Assembly (NCBI GenBank): GCA_905236365.1
Contig: CAJOPP010000150.1
Location: forward strand, 1 to 8,052
Length of the DNA: 8,052 nt
Direction: 5' to 3'
Origin: an uncultured Lachnospiraceae bacterium
GTDB lineage: Bacteria; Bacillota; Clostridia; Lachnospirales; Lachnospiraceae
In this document: positions 1 through 6,419 of the stretch, piece after piece
Layout: each line of letters starts with the position of its first letter
How positions within the stretch are numbered: the first letter of the stretch is position 1
Position numbers and translations under genes: made by a program
The notes under the pieces: generated by a model
Told to the model about the DNA's origin: nothing
What the model saw: only the letters and a program-made list of their open reading frames with translations
Databases searched by the model: none

Positions 1-106
1 CAGTGTAGAACCGGTCGCTTCTGCAATTACACCGGTGCCGGGTGGAGTTGGTCCGATGACGATAGCAATGTTGATGCACAATTGTGTGGAAGCTGCTGAA
101 ATGTAA
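1..106 (+). CDS. folD: FolD C-terminal fragment (methylenetetrahydrofolate dehydrogenase / methenyltetrahydrofolate cyclohydrolase), partial
   Basis: The open frame runs from the window edge (first full codon at base 2) to a TAA at 104-106 and gives about 34 residues, so the 5' part of the gene lies outside. The fragment contains ITPVPGGVGPMTIAMLM, which closely matches the conserved C-terminal FolD signature (PGGVGPMT followed by a hydrophobic helix). FolD is a cytosolic bifunctional enzyme that interconverts 5,10-methylene-THF and 10-formyl-THF using NADP+ and supplies one-carbon units. The conserved glycines belong to the C-terminal part of the NADP-binding domain. The tail after the motif is short (HNCVEAAEM) and ends where FolD proteins normally end, so the gene appears intact at this end. 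The 186 bp between it and rimO hold no convincing terminator or promoter. The call rests on one strong motif in a short fragment. Confidence 0.85.
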   Translation, partial: SVEPVASAITPVPGGVGPMTIAMLMHNCVEAAEM

Positions 107-292
107 ATTATATATGGATACATTGCAAAAAAATCCTTATCAACAAACTATTGGATTTTAAGTGTTCTTTAGTGAAAGATATTACAAAGATATATAAACA
201 AGTTTGTCGGATTGAAATGAAGATGAATTTGACTTTTGTGAGATATGTTGGAAAAGGTGTTAAGGAAACGATAGATAGGAGTCAGTTATAGT

Positions 293-1633
293 ATGATTCA
301 GATTTTATTTGTGTCTCTGGGATGTGATAAAAACCTGGTAGACAGTGAAGTGATGCTGGGACTTTTAGAAGCAAAGGGATATGGGATTACCAATGAAGAA
401 GAGGAAGCAGATGTTGTTGTAATCAATACCTGCTGCTTTATCCATGATGCAAAAGAAGAAAGCATTGAAAGTATTATAGAATTTGGAAAATTGAAGCAGA
501 CAGGACGGCTGAAAGCATTGATTGTTACGGGATGTCTGGCAGAACGGTATAAAGAAGAGATATGGAAAGAACTTCCGGAAGTAGATGCAATTTTGGGGAC
601 TACAAGTACAGAATCAATTGTAGATGCAGTGGATTCTGTACTTGCCGGTAAGCAGTTTGAACAATTTGATAATGTCGACCGGCTTACACCCAGTCATGAA
701 AAAAGGGTGATTACGTCAGGTACCTATATGGGGTATCTCAAAATTGCAGAAGGCTGTGATAAGCATTGTACTTATTGTATAATTCCGAAAGTTCGCGGAA
801 AATATCGGAGTGTTCCGATGGAAGATTTGGTGAAACAGGCAGAATATCTGGTTCAAAATGGAATTACGGAGCTTTGTCTGGTTGCACAGGAGACAACTTT
901 GTATGGTGTGGATTTGTATGGTGAGAAACGATTACCGGAACTACTTCACAAACTCTCAGAGATTGAAGATTTGGAGTGGATTCGCCTTCTTTATTGTTAT
1001 CCGGAAGAAATCACAGAGGAACTGATTGCAGAAATGCGGGATAATCCGAAAGTTTGTCATTATATTGATATGCCGATTCAACACAGTGAAGACACGATTC
1101 TTAAACGCATGGGGAGAAGGACTTCTAAGGAGGATATCAAAAAGACGATTGCCTATATACGAAATGAAATACCGGATATTGTGCTGAGAACTTCGTTGAT
1201 CACAGGATTTCCGGGGGAAACAAAAGAAGAACATGAAGCAATGCTTTCTTTTGTGGATGAAATCGAATTCAATCGTCTGGGTGTATTTACCTATTCTCCG
1301 GAAGAGGATACCCCGGCAGCCAATTTTGAGAATCAGGTACCGGAAGAGACCAGGAATCTCTGGAAGGATGAGATTATGGCTTTGCAGCAGGAAGTGTCTT
1401 ATGATTTGAATGAGACGATGGTAGGTAAACGACTCAGGGTGATTGTTGACGGTTTTCTTTATAAAGAGAACATGTATATGTGCAGATCGTATATGGATGC
1501 ACCGGGTATCGATGGTTGTGTCTTTGTTGCATCAGAGGAAGAATTGTTGTCCGGTGACTTTATCGATGTGATTATTACGGATTATAATGAATATGATTTG
1601 ATAGGAGCAAGAGAATATGAATTTACCGAATAA
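293..1633 (+). CDS. rimO: Ribosomal protein S12 methylthiotransferase RimO
   Basis: This 446-residue protein is a full-length methylthiotransferase of the radical-SAM MiaB/RimO family; RimO adds a methylthio group to a conserved aspartate of ribosomal protein S12. The N-terminal UPF0004 domain (about 1-120) opens with SLGCDKNLVDSE, the form typical of RimO rather than MiaB, and carries the three cysteines expected for the auxiliary [4Fe-4S] cluster (C11, C47, C81; C48 is extra). The radical-SAM motif CxxxCxxC is C155, C159, C162. Further family motifs are PIQH at 261-264, KRMGRR at 271-276, GFPGET at 305-310 and YSPEEDTPA at 334-342. A C-terminal TRAM domain covers roughly 374-441. AGGAG at 277-281 lies 11 nt before the ATG, and an in-frame TAG at 272-274 excludes a longer start. 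Its 3' end overlaps pgsA by 17 bp. The S12 substrate is inferred from family motifs. Confidence 0.95.
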   Translation: MIQILFVSLGCDKNLVDSEVMLGLLEAKGYGITNEEEEADVVVINTCCFIHDAKEESIESIIEFGKLKQTGRLKALIVTGCLAERYKEEIWKELPEVDAILGTTSTESIVDAVDSVLAGKQFEQFDNVDRLTPSHEKRVITSGTYMGYLKIAEGCDKHCTYCIIPKVRGKYRSVPMEDLVKQAEYLVQNGITELCLVAQETTLYGVDLYGEKRLPELLHKLSEIEDLEWIRLLYCYPEEITEELIAEMRDNPKVCHYIDMPIQHSEDTILKRMGRRTSKEDIKKTIAYIRNEIPDIVLRTSLITGFPGETKEEHEAMLSFVDEIEFNRLGVFTYSPEEDTPAANFENQVPEETRNLWKDEIMALQQEVSYDLNETMVGKRLRVIVDGFLYKENMYMCRSYMDAPGIDGCVFVASEEELLSGDFIDVIITDYNEYDLIGAREYEFTE

Positions 1634-2177
1634 ACTAACAATATTAAGAACAATTTTAATTCCTTTTTTTCTGGTAGCTATGCTATGGGATGAAGTTCCT
1701 TATGGCAACTGGATTGCACTTGCAATTTTTGGGATTGCTTCGCTTACTGACATGTTAGATGGCAAGATTGCGAGAAAATATAATCTTGTGACGAATTTCG
1801 GAAAGTTTATGGATCCATTGGCAGATAAACTTTTGGTAAGTTCTGCGTTAATTGCTTTTGTTGACCTTGGGAGAATTCCATGCTGGATCGTTATTACCAT
1901 CATTGCCAGAGAATTTATTATCAGTGGATTCCGTCTGGTAGCAGCGAATAATGGGATTGTGATTGCTGCCGGCATTTGGGGAAAAATCAAGACTGCAGAA
2001 CAAATGGTGATGATCTGTATATTATTGGCAGATTTAGGTAGTCTGTTTCCTTCAGCGGCAGACGGGATATCGGTGTTTGAAGACATTCTGATTTATGCAG
2101 CGTTGATTCTTACAATTGTTTCTTTATTGGATTATCTGATTCATAATAGAGACGTATTGGCAGAAAATAACAAATAA
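1617..2177 (+). CDS. pgsA: CDP-diacylglycerol--glycerol-3-phosphate 3-phosphatidyltransferase PgsA
   Basis: This 186-residue integral membrane enzyme makes phosphatidylglycerophosphate from CDP-diacylglycerol and sn-glycerol-3-phosphate, the committed step to phosphatidylglycerol and cardiolipin. The complete CDP-alcohol phosphatidyltransferase signature is present: D45-x2-D48-G49-x2-A52-R53-x8-G62-x3-D66-x3-D70, whose aspartates bind the catalytic metals. PgsA-type features that argue against a PssA or cardiolipin-synthase paralogue include NLPNKLTILR at the N terminus, REF at 98-100 followed by ISGFR, and GKIKT at 122-126. Several hydrophobic segments are visible (roughly 8-24, 31-46, 73-105, 128-145, 155-173). 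Length matches bacterial PgsA. The start lies inside the end of rimO in another frame, with AGGAG at 1603-1607 nine bases upstream, so the two genes are very likely co-transcribed and possibly translationally coupled. A terminator follows 15 bases after the stop. Confidence 0.95.
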   Translation: MNLPNKLTILRTILIPFFLVAMLWDEVPYGNWIALAIFGIASLTDMLDGKIARKYNLVTNFGKFMDPLADKLLVSSALIAFVDLGRIPCWIVITIIAREFIISGFRLVAANNGIVIAAGIWGKIKTAEQMVMICILLADLGSLFPSAADGISVFEDILIYAALILTIVSLLDYLIHNRDVLAENNK

Positions 2178-2192
2178 GAACCAATCAGGAAA

Positions 2193-2230
2193 GGGCAATT
2201 GTAAAAAAATGTTTACAATTGTCTCTTTTT
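2193..2230 (+). terminator. Rho-independent terminator after pgsA
   Basis: Bases 2196-2205 (CAATTGTAAA) and 2212-2221 (TTTACAATTG) form a perfect 10-bp stem, extended at its base by G2194-C2223 and two G-U wobbles. The loop is 6 nt (2206-2211). The T-rich run TCTCTTTTT follows at 2222-2230. The stem is AT-rich but long. It separates the rimO-pgsA unit from the promoter of the next operon. Confidence 0.85.
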
Positions 2231-2244
2231 ATGTGAAATTTTGC

Positions 2245-2272
2245 TTGAAATAATAATAAAAAGTGATAAAAT
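2245..2272 (+). promoter_or_regulatory. Predicted sigma-A type promoter with extended -10 for the carboxyltransferase/Na+ pump operon
   Basis: A -35 box TTGAAA (2245-2250) is separated by 16 bp from a -10 box TAAAAT (2267-2272) that is preceded by TG (2264-2265), giving the extended TGnTAAAAT common in Firmicutes. A TATAAT at 2272-2277 is better as a hexamer but would need a 21-bp spacer, so it is less likely to pair with this -35. Transcription would start near 2279, leaving a leader of about 43 nt before the ATG at 2322, which has GGAGG at 2310-2314. I see no clear operator. Confidence 0.7.
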
Positions 2273-2321
2273 ATAATAGGCTAAAATTTGGTTTATAATA
2301 AATATTAACGGAGGTCTAAAA

Positions 2322-3749
2322 ATGAGCAATAAACTTACGCTGTCAGCAAGTGATCGAATCGCTTCATTGCTTGATGACTCAAGTTTTGTTGAAGTTGGTG
2401 CTTATGTAACTGCTAGAAATACCGACTTTAACACACAGAATCATGAAACACCAGCAGATGGTGTCGTAACCGGTTACGGTACGATCGAAGGTAGATTAGT
2501 GTATGTGTACAGTCAGGACGCCAGCGTTTTAGGTGGTTCCATTGGTGAGATGCATGCAGCTAAGATTACAAAAATTTATGATATGGCATTAAAGATGGGG
2601 GCACCGGTAATCGGCCTGATTGATTGTGCAGGTTTAAGATTGCAGGAAGCAACCGATTCTCTCAATGCATTTGGTAATATTTATCTGAAGCAGTCTATTG
2701 CTTCCGGAGTGATTCCTCAGATTACAGGTGTTTTTGGAGTTTGTGGTGGTGGTAGTACCATTATTCCGGCTTTGTCCGATATCACATTCCTTGTGAAAGA
2801 CAATGCCAGATTATTTGTGAACAGTCCAAATGCCTTAGATAATAATTACACAGAGAAATTAGATACTGCAGATGCTTCTTATCAGGAACAGAATTCTGCG
2901 TTGGTGGACGAAGTTTTAGAGGATGACCTGGCAGTTTTGGGAAAGATCAGACAAGTTGTAACATTCCTTCCATCCAATAATGAAGATGATTCTAATCTTA
3001 CAGATTGTGTGGATGATCTGAATCGTGAAATTCCGAATCTGGAGAGTCTTGCAGATGATGCGAGAGCGGTTCTTACACATATTGCAGATGGCAATGTATT
3101 TGTTGAACTTAAGAAGGAATATGCAAAAGATATGGTGATTGGATTTATCCGCTTGAATGGAACGACTGTTGGATGCGTTGCAAACCAGGTCAAAGATGGT
3201 GGAGATGTTTTATCTACAAAGGGTGCTTATATTGCAGCAGAGTTTGTAAATTTCTTAGACGCATTTGGTATTCCTGTTTTATCCCTGACTAATGTAAAGG
3301 GATATAAGGCTACGATTGCCGAAGAGGCAGGAATTGCGAAAGCGGTAGCAAAACTTACTTATGCATTTGCAAATGCGACTGTTCCAAAAGTGAATCTGGT
3401 GATTGGAGATGCGACTGGTAGTGCATATCTTGCAATGAATTCCAAGTCGATTGGTGCAGATATCGAATATGCATGGCCGACAGCAAAAATCGGAACTATG
3501 GATCCTGCACAGGCAGTTAAGATCATATATGCGGATGAGCTTTCAAAGGACGGATTTGACAAGACAAAGGTAGATACAGCAAAGGCAGAGTATACCAGGA
3601 AGATGTCGAGTGCAGAAGCTTCTGCTAAGCGTGGTTATGTAGATGATATTATTGATAGTGCGGCTACAAGAAAACGTCTGATTGCTGCGTATGAGATGCT
3701 TTACACAAAGAGAGAAGACAGACCGTTCAAAAAGCATGGTGCAATATAG
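2322..3749 (+). CDS. Divergent acyl-CoA carboxyltransferase subunit (MmdA/PccB/transcarboxylase-12S family)
   Basis: This 475-residue cytosolic protein has the double crotonase fold of biotin-dependent carboxyltransferases, which move a carboxyl group between biotin and an acyl-CoA. N-terminal half: DGVVTGYGTIEGRLVYV at 46-62, GGSIGEMHA at 71-79, QEATDSL at 108-114, SGVIPQI at 128-134, CGGGS at 141-145 and LPSNN at 216-220. C-terminal half: ATVPKV at 352-357, SAYLAMNSK at 367-375, GADIEYAWP at 378-386 and the end RPFKKHGAI, like the KKHGNIP end of MmdA. It is somewhat shorter than typical MmdA or 12S (about 510-525). Several family motifs are altered: the usual SGGAR reads CAGLR (102-106), the GGA of the second oxyanion hole reads GSA (366-368), and the usual PGF...RHGAK stretch reads KGY...KAVAK (326-344). 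It leads a cluster with a separate biotin carrier and a Na+-pump beta subunit, so it is probably a decarboxylase or transcarboxylase component rather than acetyl-CoA carboxylase. The substrate (methylmalonyl-CoA, malonyl-CoA or another) cannot be decided. Confidence 0.88.
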   Translation: MSNKLTLSASDRIASLLDDSSFVEVGAYVTARNTDFNTQNHETPADGVVTGYGTIEGRLVYVYSQDASVLGGSIGEMHAAKITKIYDMALKMGAPVIGLIDCAGLRLQEATDSLNAFGNIYLKQSIASGVIPQITGVFGVCGGGSTIIPALSDITFLVKDNARLFVNSPNALDNNYTEKLDTADASYQEQNSALVDEVLEDDLAVLGKIRQVVTFLPSNNEDDSNLTDCVDDLNREIPNLESLADDARAVLTHIADGNVFVELKKEYAKDMVIGFIRLNGTTVGCVANQVKDGGDVLSTKGAYIAAEFVNFLDAFGIPVLSLTNVKGYKATIAEEAGIAKAVAKLTYAFANATVPKVNLVIGDATGSAYLAMNSKSIGADIEYAWPTAKIGTMDPAQAVKIIYADELSKDGFDKTKVDTAKAEYTRKMSSAEASAKRGYVDDIIDSAATRKRLIAAYEMLYTKREDRPFKKHGAI

Positions 3750-3764
3750 AGAGGGGATAACCAT

Positions 3765-4679
3765 ATGAAAATGAAAAAATTATTTTTGCTATTTTCTATG
3801 ATTACTGTTTTGTTTTCTTTGACCGCTTGTTCAAATGGGCAGGAGTCAGTTGATTTTGAATATGATGACAATGACATTGTTTTCTCAAGTGTGGCATGGG
3901 CAGACACCTTCCAAAACATTGATGAAAAAAACAGAGCCTATATTGAAAATGAAGGGACTGAAGCATATAAAAGCGGTCTTTCCAATTTTGATACGACCAA
4001 AAAAGAATGTGGTGAATTTTTGGGATATCGTGCACAGGACGCAGAGGGTGTTGAAGACACTGACAGTAATATTACGATTGATATAGCAGCGTTAAACACA
4101 GATGAAAATGCAAATGCAAAGGTTTTAGATTTTTTAGACAAACTGTATTCAGAAGTAGAAGAGGATGGAAAGAATGTAATCGTTACCCTGAAGGCTGTTT
4201 ATGAGCAAAGAGTGGTGGAATTACGTTTTGTCTATGAAAAAGACCCTTCCAGTGTTTACAATGAAAGTGCTGCTCCATATAAGTTGGCAGAGGTTACAAC
4301 GACTCCGGAGTACACAACCGGAGAGAAGATGTCAAAGGCAGCATCCAATACATTAATGGGTATGGCAACAGTGTTTGGTGTATTGATCTTCATATCACTT
4401 ATTATTGCACAGTTTGAAAGAGTGACAAAAGTGATTGTTAAGATTGGTAACTTATTTAACAAATCATCCCAAGAGAAAGCAGAGAATGAGAATAAGGAAA
4501 GTAAAGAAGAGGTGCAGCGTGTAAGTGCGGTTGCTCCGGTTACTTCGGTTTCTGCAGATCCAATGGAAGATACACAACTTGTAGCAGTGATCACAGCGGC
4601 AGTTGTCGCAGCAAATGTTGCCTCTGGTGGCAGTGATAAATTAATCGTTCGTTCAATCAAAAAAGCAAAGAGAATATAG
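3765..4679 (+). CDS. OadG-family sodium-pump decarboxylase gamma-like subunit, predicted lipoprotein with large extracytoplasmic domain
   Basis: This 304-residue protein starts with a signal peptide (KMKK, then a hydrophobic core) ending in a lipobox L19-T20-A21-C22, predicting lipidation at C22. Residues 23-190 are acidic and polar and should lie outside the membrane. One membrane helix follows at about 197-216, then a charged linker (230-270) and a C-terminal tail with LVAVITAAVVAA (272-283) and VRSIKKAKR. That alanine-rich plus basic tail resembles the C-terminal ends of OadG/MmdD-type subunits, which connect the carboxyltransferase to the membrane pump. Classical OadG is only about 80 residues and lacks the outer domain. 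The position between the carboxyltransferase and biotin carrier genes supports the assignment. It starts 15 bp after the preceding stop, with GAGGGG at 3751-3756. Function is inferred from tail, topology and context; I do not recognise the outer domain. Confidence 0.75.
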   Translation: MKMKKLFLLFSMITVLFSLTACSNGQESVDFEYDDNDIVFSSVAWADTFQNIDEKNRAYIENEGTEAYKSGLSNFDTTKKECGEFLGYRAQDAEGVEDTDSNITIDIAALNTDENANAKVLDFLDKLYSEVEEDGKNVIVTLKAVYEQRVVELRFVYEKDPSSVYNESAAPYKLAEVTTTPEYTTGEKMSKAASNTLMGMATVFGVLIFISLIIAQFERVTKVIVKIGNLFNKSSQEKAENENKESKEEVQRVSAVAPVTSVSADPMEDTQLVAVITAAVVAANVASGGSDKLIVRSIKKAKRI

Positions 4680-4695
4680 TAGGAGGAATATCAGA

Positions 4696-5076
4696 ATGAA
4701 GAATTATAGAATTACAGTAAATGGTATCGCATATGATGTAGCAGTAGAAGAATTAGGTGCAGGTACTGTACCGGCCGCAGCACCGGTTGCATCTCCGGCT
4801 GCAACACCGGTAGCAGCACCTGCAGCTCCGGCTCCGGCAGCAACAGCTGGTGGAGCAGAAGGCTCTGTTAAGATTGCAGCTCCAATGCCTGGTAAGATTC
4901 TTGCGATCAAAGCAAATGCCGGACAAGCCGTAAAACGTGGAGAAGTTGTTATGATTCTGGAAGCAATGAAGATGGAAAATGAAATTACTGCTCCGGAAGA
5001 CGGTACAATAGCAAACATTAACGTTGCAGTTGGTGATAGCGTAGAATCTGGCGATACACTTGCCTCATTAAACTAA
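4696..5076 (+). CDS. Biotin carboxyl carrier protein (1.3S / GcdC / MmdC type)
   Basis: This 126-residue protein is the mobile biotin carrier. Residues 1-20 (MKNYRITVNGIAYDVAVEEL) match the short N-terminal segment of transcarboxylase 1.3S-like carriers, which in that enzyme binds the partner subunits. Residues 21-54 are an Ala/Pro-rich flexible linker built from repeats such as AAAPVASPAA and APAAPAPAA. The biotinyl domain spans about 57-126 and contains EAMKMENEI, with biotin predicted on K92 of the MKM motif, and PMPGKI at 63-68. A strong AGGAGG (4681-4686) precedes the ATG by 9 nt. The linker DNA is visibly more GC-rich than its surroundings because of Ala/Pro codons. No biotin carboxylase is encoded beside it, so the carboxyl group is likely to arrive from a carboxylated substrate rather than from ATP and bicarbonate. 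A biotin ligase must be encoded elsewhere. Confidence 0.93.
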   Translation: MKNYRITVNGIAYDVAVEELGAGTVPAAAPVASPAATPVAAPAAPAPAATAGGAEGSVKIAAPMPGKILAIKANAGQAVKRGEVVMILEAMKMENEITAPEDGTIANINVAVGDSVESGDTLASLN

Positions 5077-5118
5077 TGGCTTTACAAGTCGTATTATTTT
5101 AGATAGGAGGCAGTACAG

Positions 5119-6249
5119 ATGGATTACATTTGGAATACATTGCAGAATCTGGCAGGACAGACTGCATTTGCCAATCTTTACTGGGGTAACTTTGTAATGA
5201 TTCTTGTGGCATGTTTCTTCCTGGTTCTTGCAATCAAATTTGGTTTTGAACCATTATTATTAGTTCCGATTTCCTTTGGTATGTTACTTGCTAACATGTT
5301 TCCGGGTATCATTGCGGAAGGCGGACTATTTCACTATTTTTATATCTTAGATGAATGGAGTATCTTACCATCCCTAATCTTTTTGGGTGTCGGTGCTATG
5401 ACGGACTTTGGACCGTTGATCGCGAATCCGAAGAGTTTCCTTTTGGGAGCTGCTGCACAGTTTGGTATTTACTCTGCTTACTTTTTCGCAATTTGGATGG
5501 GATTTGGTGATAAGGCAGCTGCAGCTATTTCGATTATTGGTGGTGCAGATGGACCAACCTCTATTTTCCTTGCTGGTAAGCTTGGAATGGGTGGTACTTT
5601 GATGGGTCCGATTGCAGTGGCAGCTTATTCGTATATGGCATTGGTGCCTGTAATCCAGCCGCCAGTCATGAAGTTATTAACAACGGAAAAAGAACGTAAG
5701 ATCAAGATGGAGCAGTTACGACCAGTTTCTAAGTTAGAAAGGATTCTTTTCCCGGTTGTCGTTACGATTGTAGTAGTATTGATTCTTCCTACAACAGCAC
5801 CATTGGTAGGTATGTTAATGCTTGGAAATCTGTTTAGAGAATCAGGAGTGGTAAAACAGCTGACAGAAACAGCTTCTAATGCACTGATGTATATTGTTGT
5901 TATCTTACTTGGTACTTCTGTAGGCTCGACCACGACTGCACAGTCTTTCCTGAATCTCGATACTTTGAAAATTGTGGTTCTTGGATTGGTAGCATTTATT
6001 ATTGGAACTGCTGCAGGTGTACTATTTGGAAAGATTATGTGTTGGGCTACTCATGGAAAGGTAAATCCGTTGATTGGTTCTGCCGGTGTATCTGCCGTTC
6101 CGATGGCAGCTCGTGTTTCACAGAAGGTGGGTGCGGAAGCAGATCCTACGAACTTCCTGTTGATGCATGCAATGGGACCGAACGTTGCCGGTGTTATCGG
6201 TACAGCTGTAGCAGCCGGTACTTTTATGGCAATCTTCGGAGTATTTTGA
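5119..6249 (+). CDS. oadB: Sodium ion-translocating decarboxylase beta subunit (OadB/GcdB/MmdB family)
   Basis: This 376-residue very hydrophobic membrane protein decarboxylates carboxybiotin and couples this to Na+ export. Family motifs are clear: GGADGPTSIF (141-150) and NPLIGSAGVSAVP (316-328). By spacing, D144, Y170, N316, G320 and S325 align with residues D203, Y229, N373, G377 and S382 studied in Klebsiella OadB, so the ion-binding and decarboxylation residues appear intact. Hydrophobic segments lie near 22-40, 44-62, 83-100, 107-128, 160-180, 209-236, 254-268, 284-306 and 345-376, with the two conserved motifs probably in re-entrant regions. The length fits GcdB/MmdB rather than the longer Klebsiella OadB. 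AGGAGG at 5105-5110 precedes the ATG by 8 nt. Sequence alone cannot tell OadB, GcdB and MmdB apart; all use the same membrane chemistry. Confidence 0.95.
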   Translation: MDYIWNTLQNLAGQTAFANLYWGNFVMILVACFFLVLAIKFGFEPLLLVPISFGMLLANMFPGIIAEGGLFHYFYILDEWSILPSLIFLGVGAMTDFGPLIANPKSFLLGAAAQFGIYSAYFFAIWMGFGDKAAAAISIIGGADGPTSIFLAGKLGMGGTLMGPIAVAAYSYMALVPVIQPPVMKLLTTEKERKIKMEQLRPVSKLERILFPVVVTIVVVLILPTTAPLVGMLMLGNLFRESGVVKQLTETASNALMYIVVILLGTSVGSTTTAQSFLNLDTLKIVVLGLVAFIIGTAAGVLFGKIMCWATHGKVNPLIGSAGVSAVPMAARVSQKVGAEADPTNFLLMHAMGPNVAGVIGTAVAAGTFMAIFGVF

Positions 6250-6296
6250 TTAGATTACGGAATTGAAAATAAAACAGAATAATTCAGTATCGGTTC

Positions 6297-6360
6297 TAAA
6301 ATGCCAAAGGGATATTAAGGTAGCGGAGCCCATATCTTATATGTTTGGTATTTTAAACAT
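6297..6360 (+). promoter_or_regulatory. Structured leader between the beta and alpha subunit genes, with two competing hairpins (putative)
   Basis: The 170 bp between 6249 and 6420 is the longest gap inside the cluster. Bases 6297-6308 (TAAAATGCCAAA) pair with 6344-6355 (TTTGGTATTTTA) with one G-U, and the stem continues through a bulge with 6309-6315 against 6332-6338. A shorter perfect hairpin, ATGTTT (6341-6346) with AAACAT (6355-6360), uses the same right-hand bases and excludes the first. Neither is followed by a strong T run, so this is not a standard terminator. A weak TTGAAA (6263-6268) with CAGTAT (6285-6290) lies upstream. The role may be RNA processing, stability, attenuation or an internal promoter; none is shown. 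Confidence 0.4.
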
Positions 6361-6419
6361 CATGGAGAATATGTGTTGTTAAGGAATTGATACGGAACTG
6401 GAAATAGGAGGAATAGAAA

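Noticed and set aside
133..207. Inverted repeat ACAAACT / AGTTTGT upstream of rimO
   Set aside because: Seven-base arms 61 bases apart in AT-rich DNA are expected by chance, and no T run follows.
204..257. TTGACT and TTGAAA promoter-like hexamers before rimO
   Set aside because: No acceptable -10 box lies 16-18 bp downstream of either, so I do not call a promoter there.
956..1234. 92-codon open frame on the minus strand inside rimO
   Set aside because: It lies wholly within the strongly supported rimO frame, shows no recognisable motif and is best explained as a chance antisense frame. The same holds for other minus-strand frames at 1700-2086, 2882-3193, 3359-3562, 4256-4660 and 5625-5933.
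2322..3749. Glutaconyl-CoA decarboxylase alpha (GcdA) or acetyl-CoA carboxylase beta (AccD) as the identity of the first carboxyltransferase
   Set aside because: GcdA is about 590 residues, much longer than 475, and AccD covers only one half of the fold with a zinc-finger start. The two-half fold and the KKHG end fit the MmdA/PccB group better, although the exact substrate stays open.
3835..4086. 83-codon + strand frame overlapping the OadG-like gene
   Set aside because: It is in another frame of a gene supported by signal peptide, membrane helix and context; no ribosome-binding site or motif supports it.
4704..5018. 104-codon minus-strand frame rich in alanine, opposite the biotin carrier
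   Set aside because: Its alanine and glycine content is the antisense image of the Ala/Pro linker; there is no independent sign of coding.
6039..6266. 75-codon + strand frame at the end of oadB
   Set aside because: It overlaps conserved oadB motifs in another frame and has an unlikely, cysteine- and serine-rich composition.
6341..6360. Intrinsic terminator after oadB
   Set aside because: The hairpin stem is only 6 AT-rich pairs and is followed by CATGGAGAAT rather than a T run.
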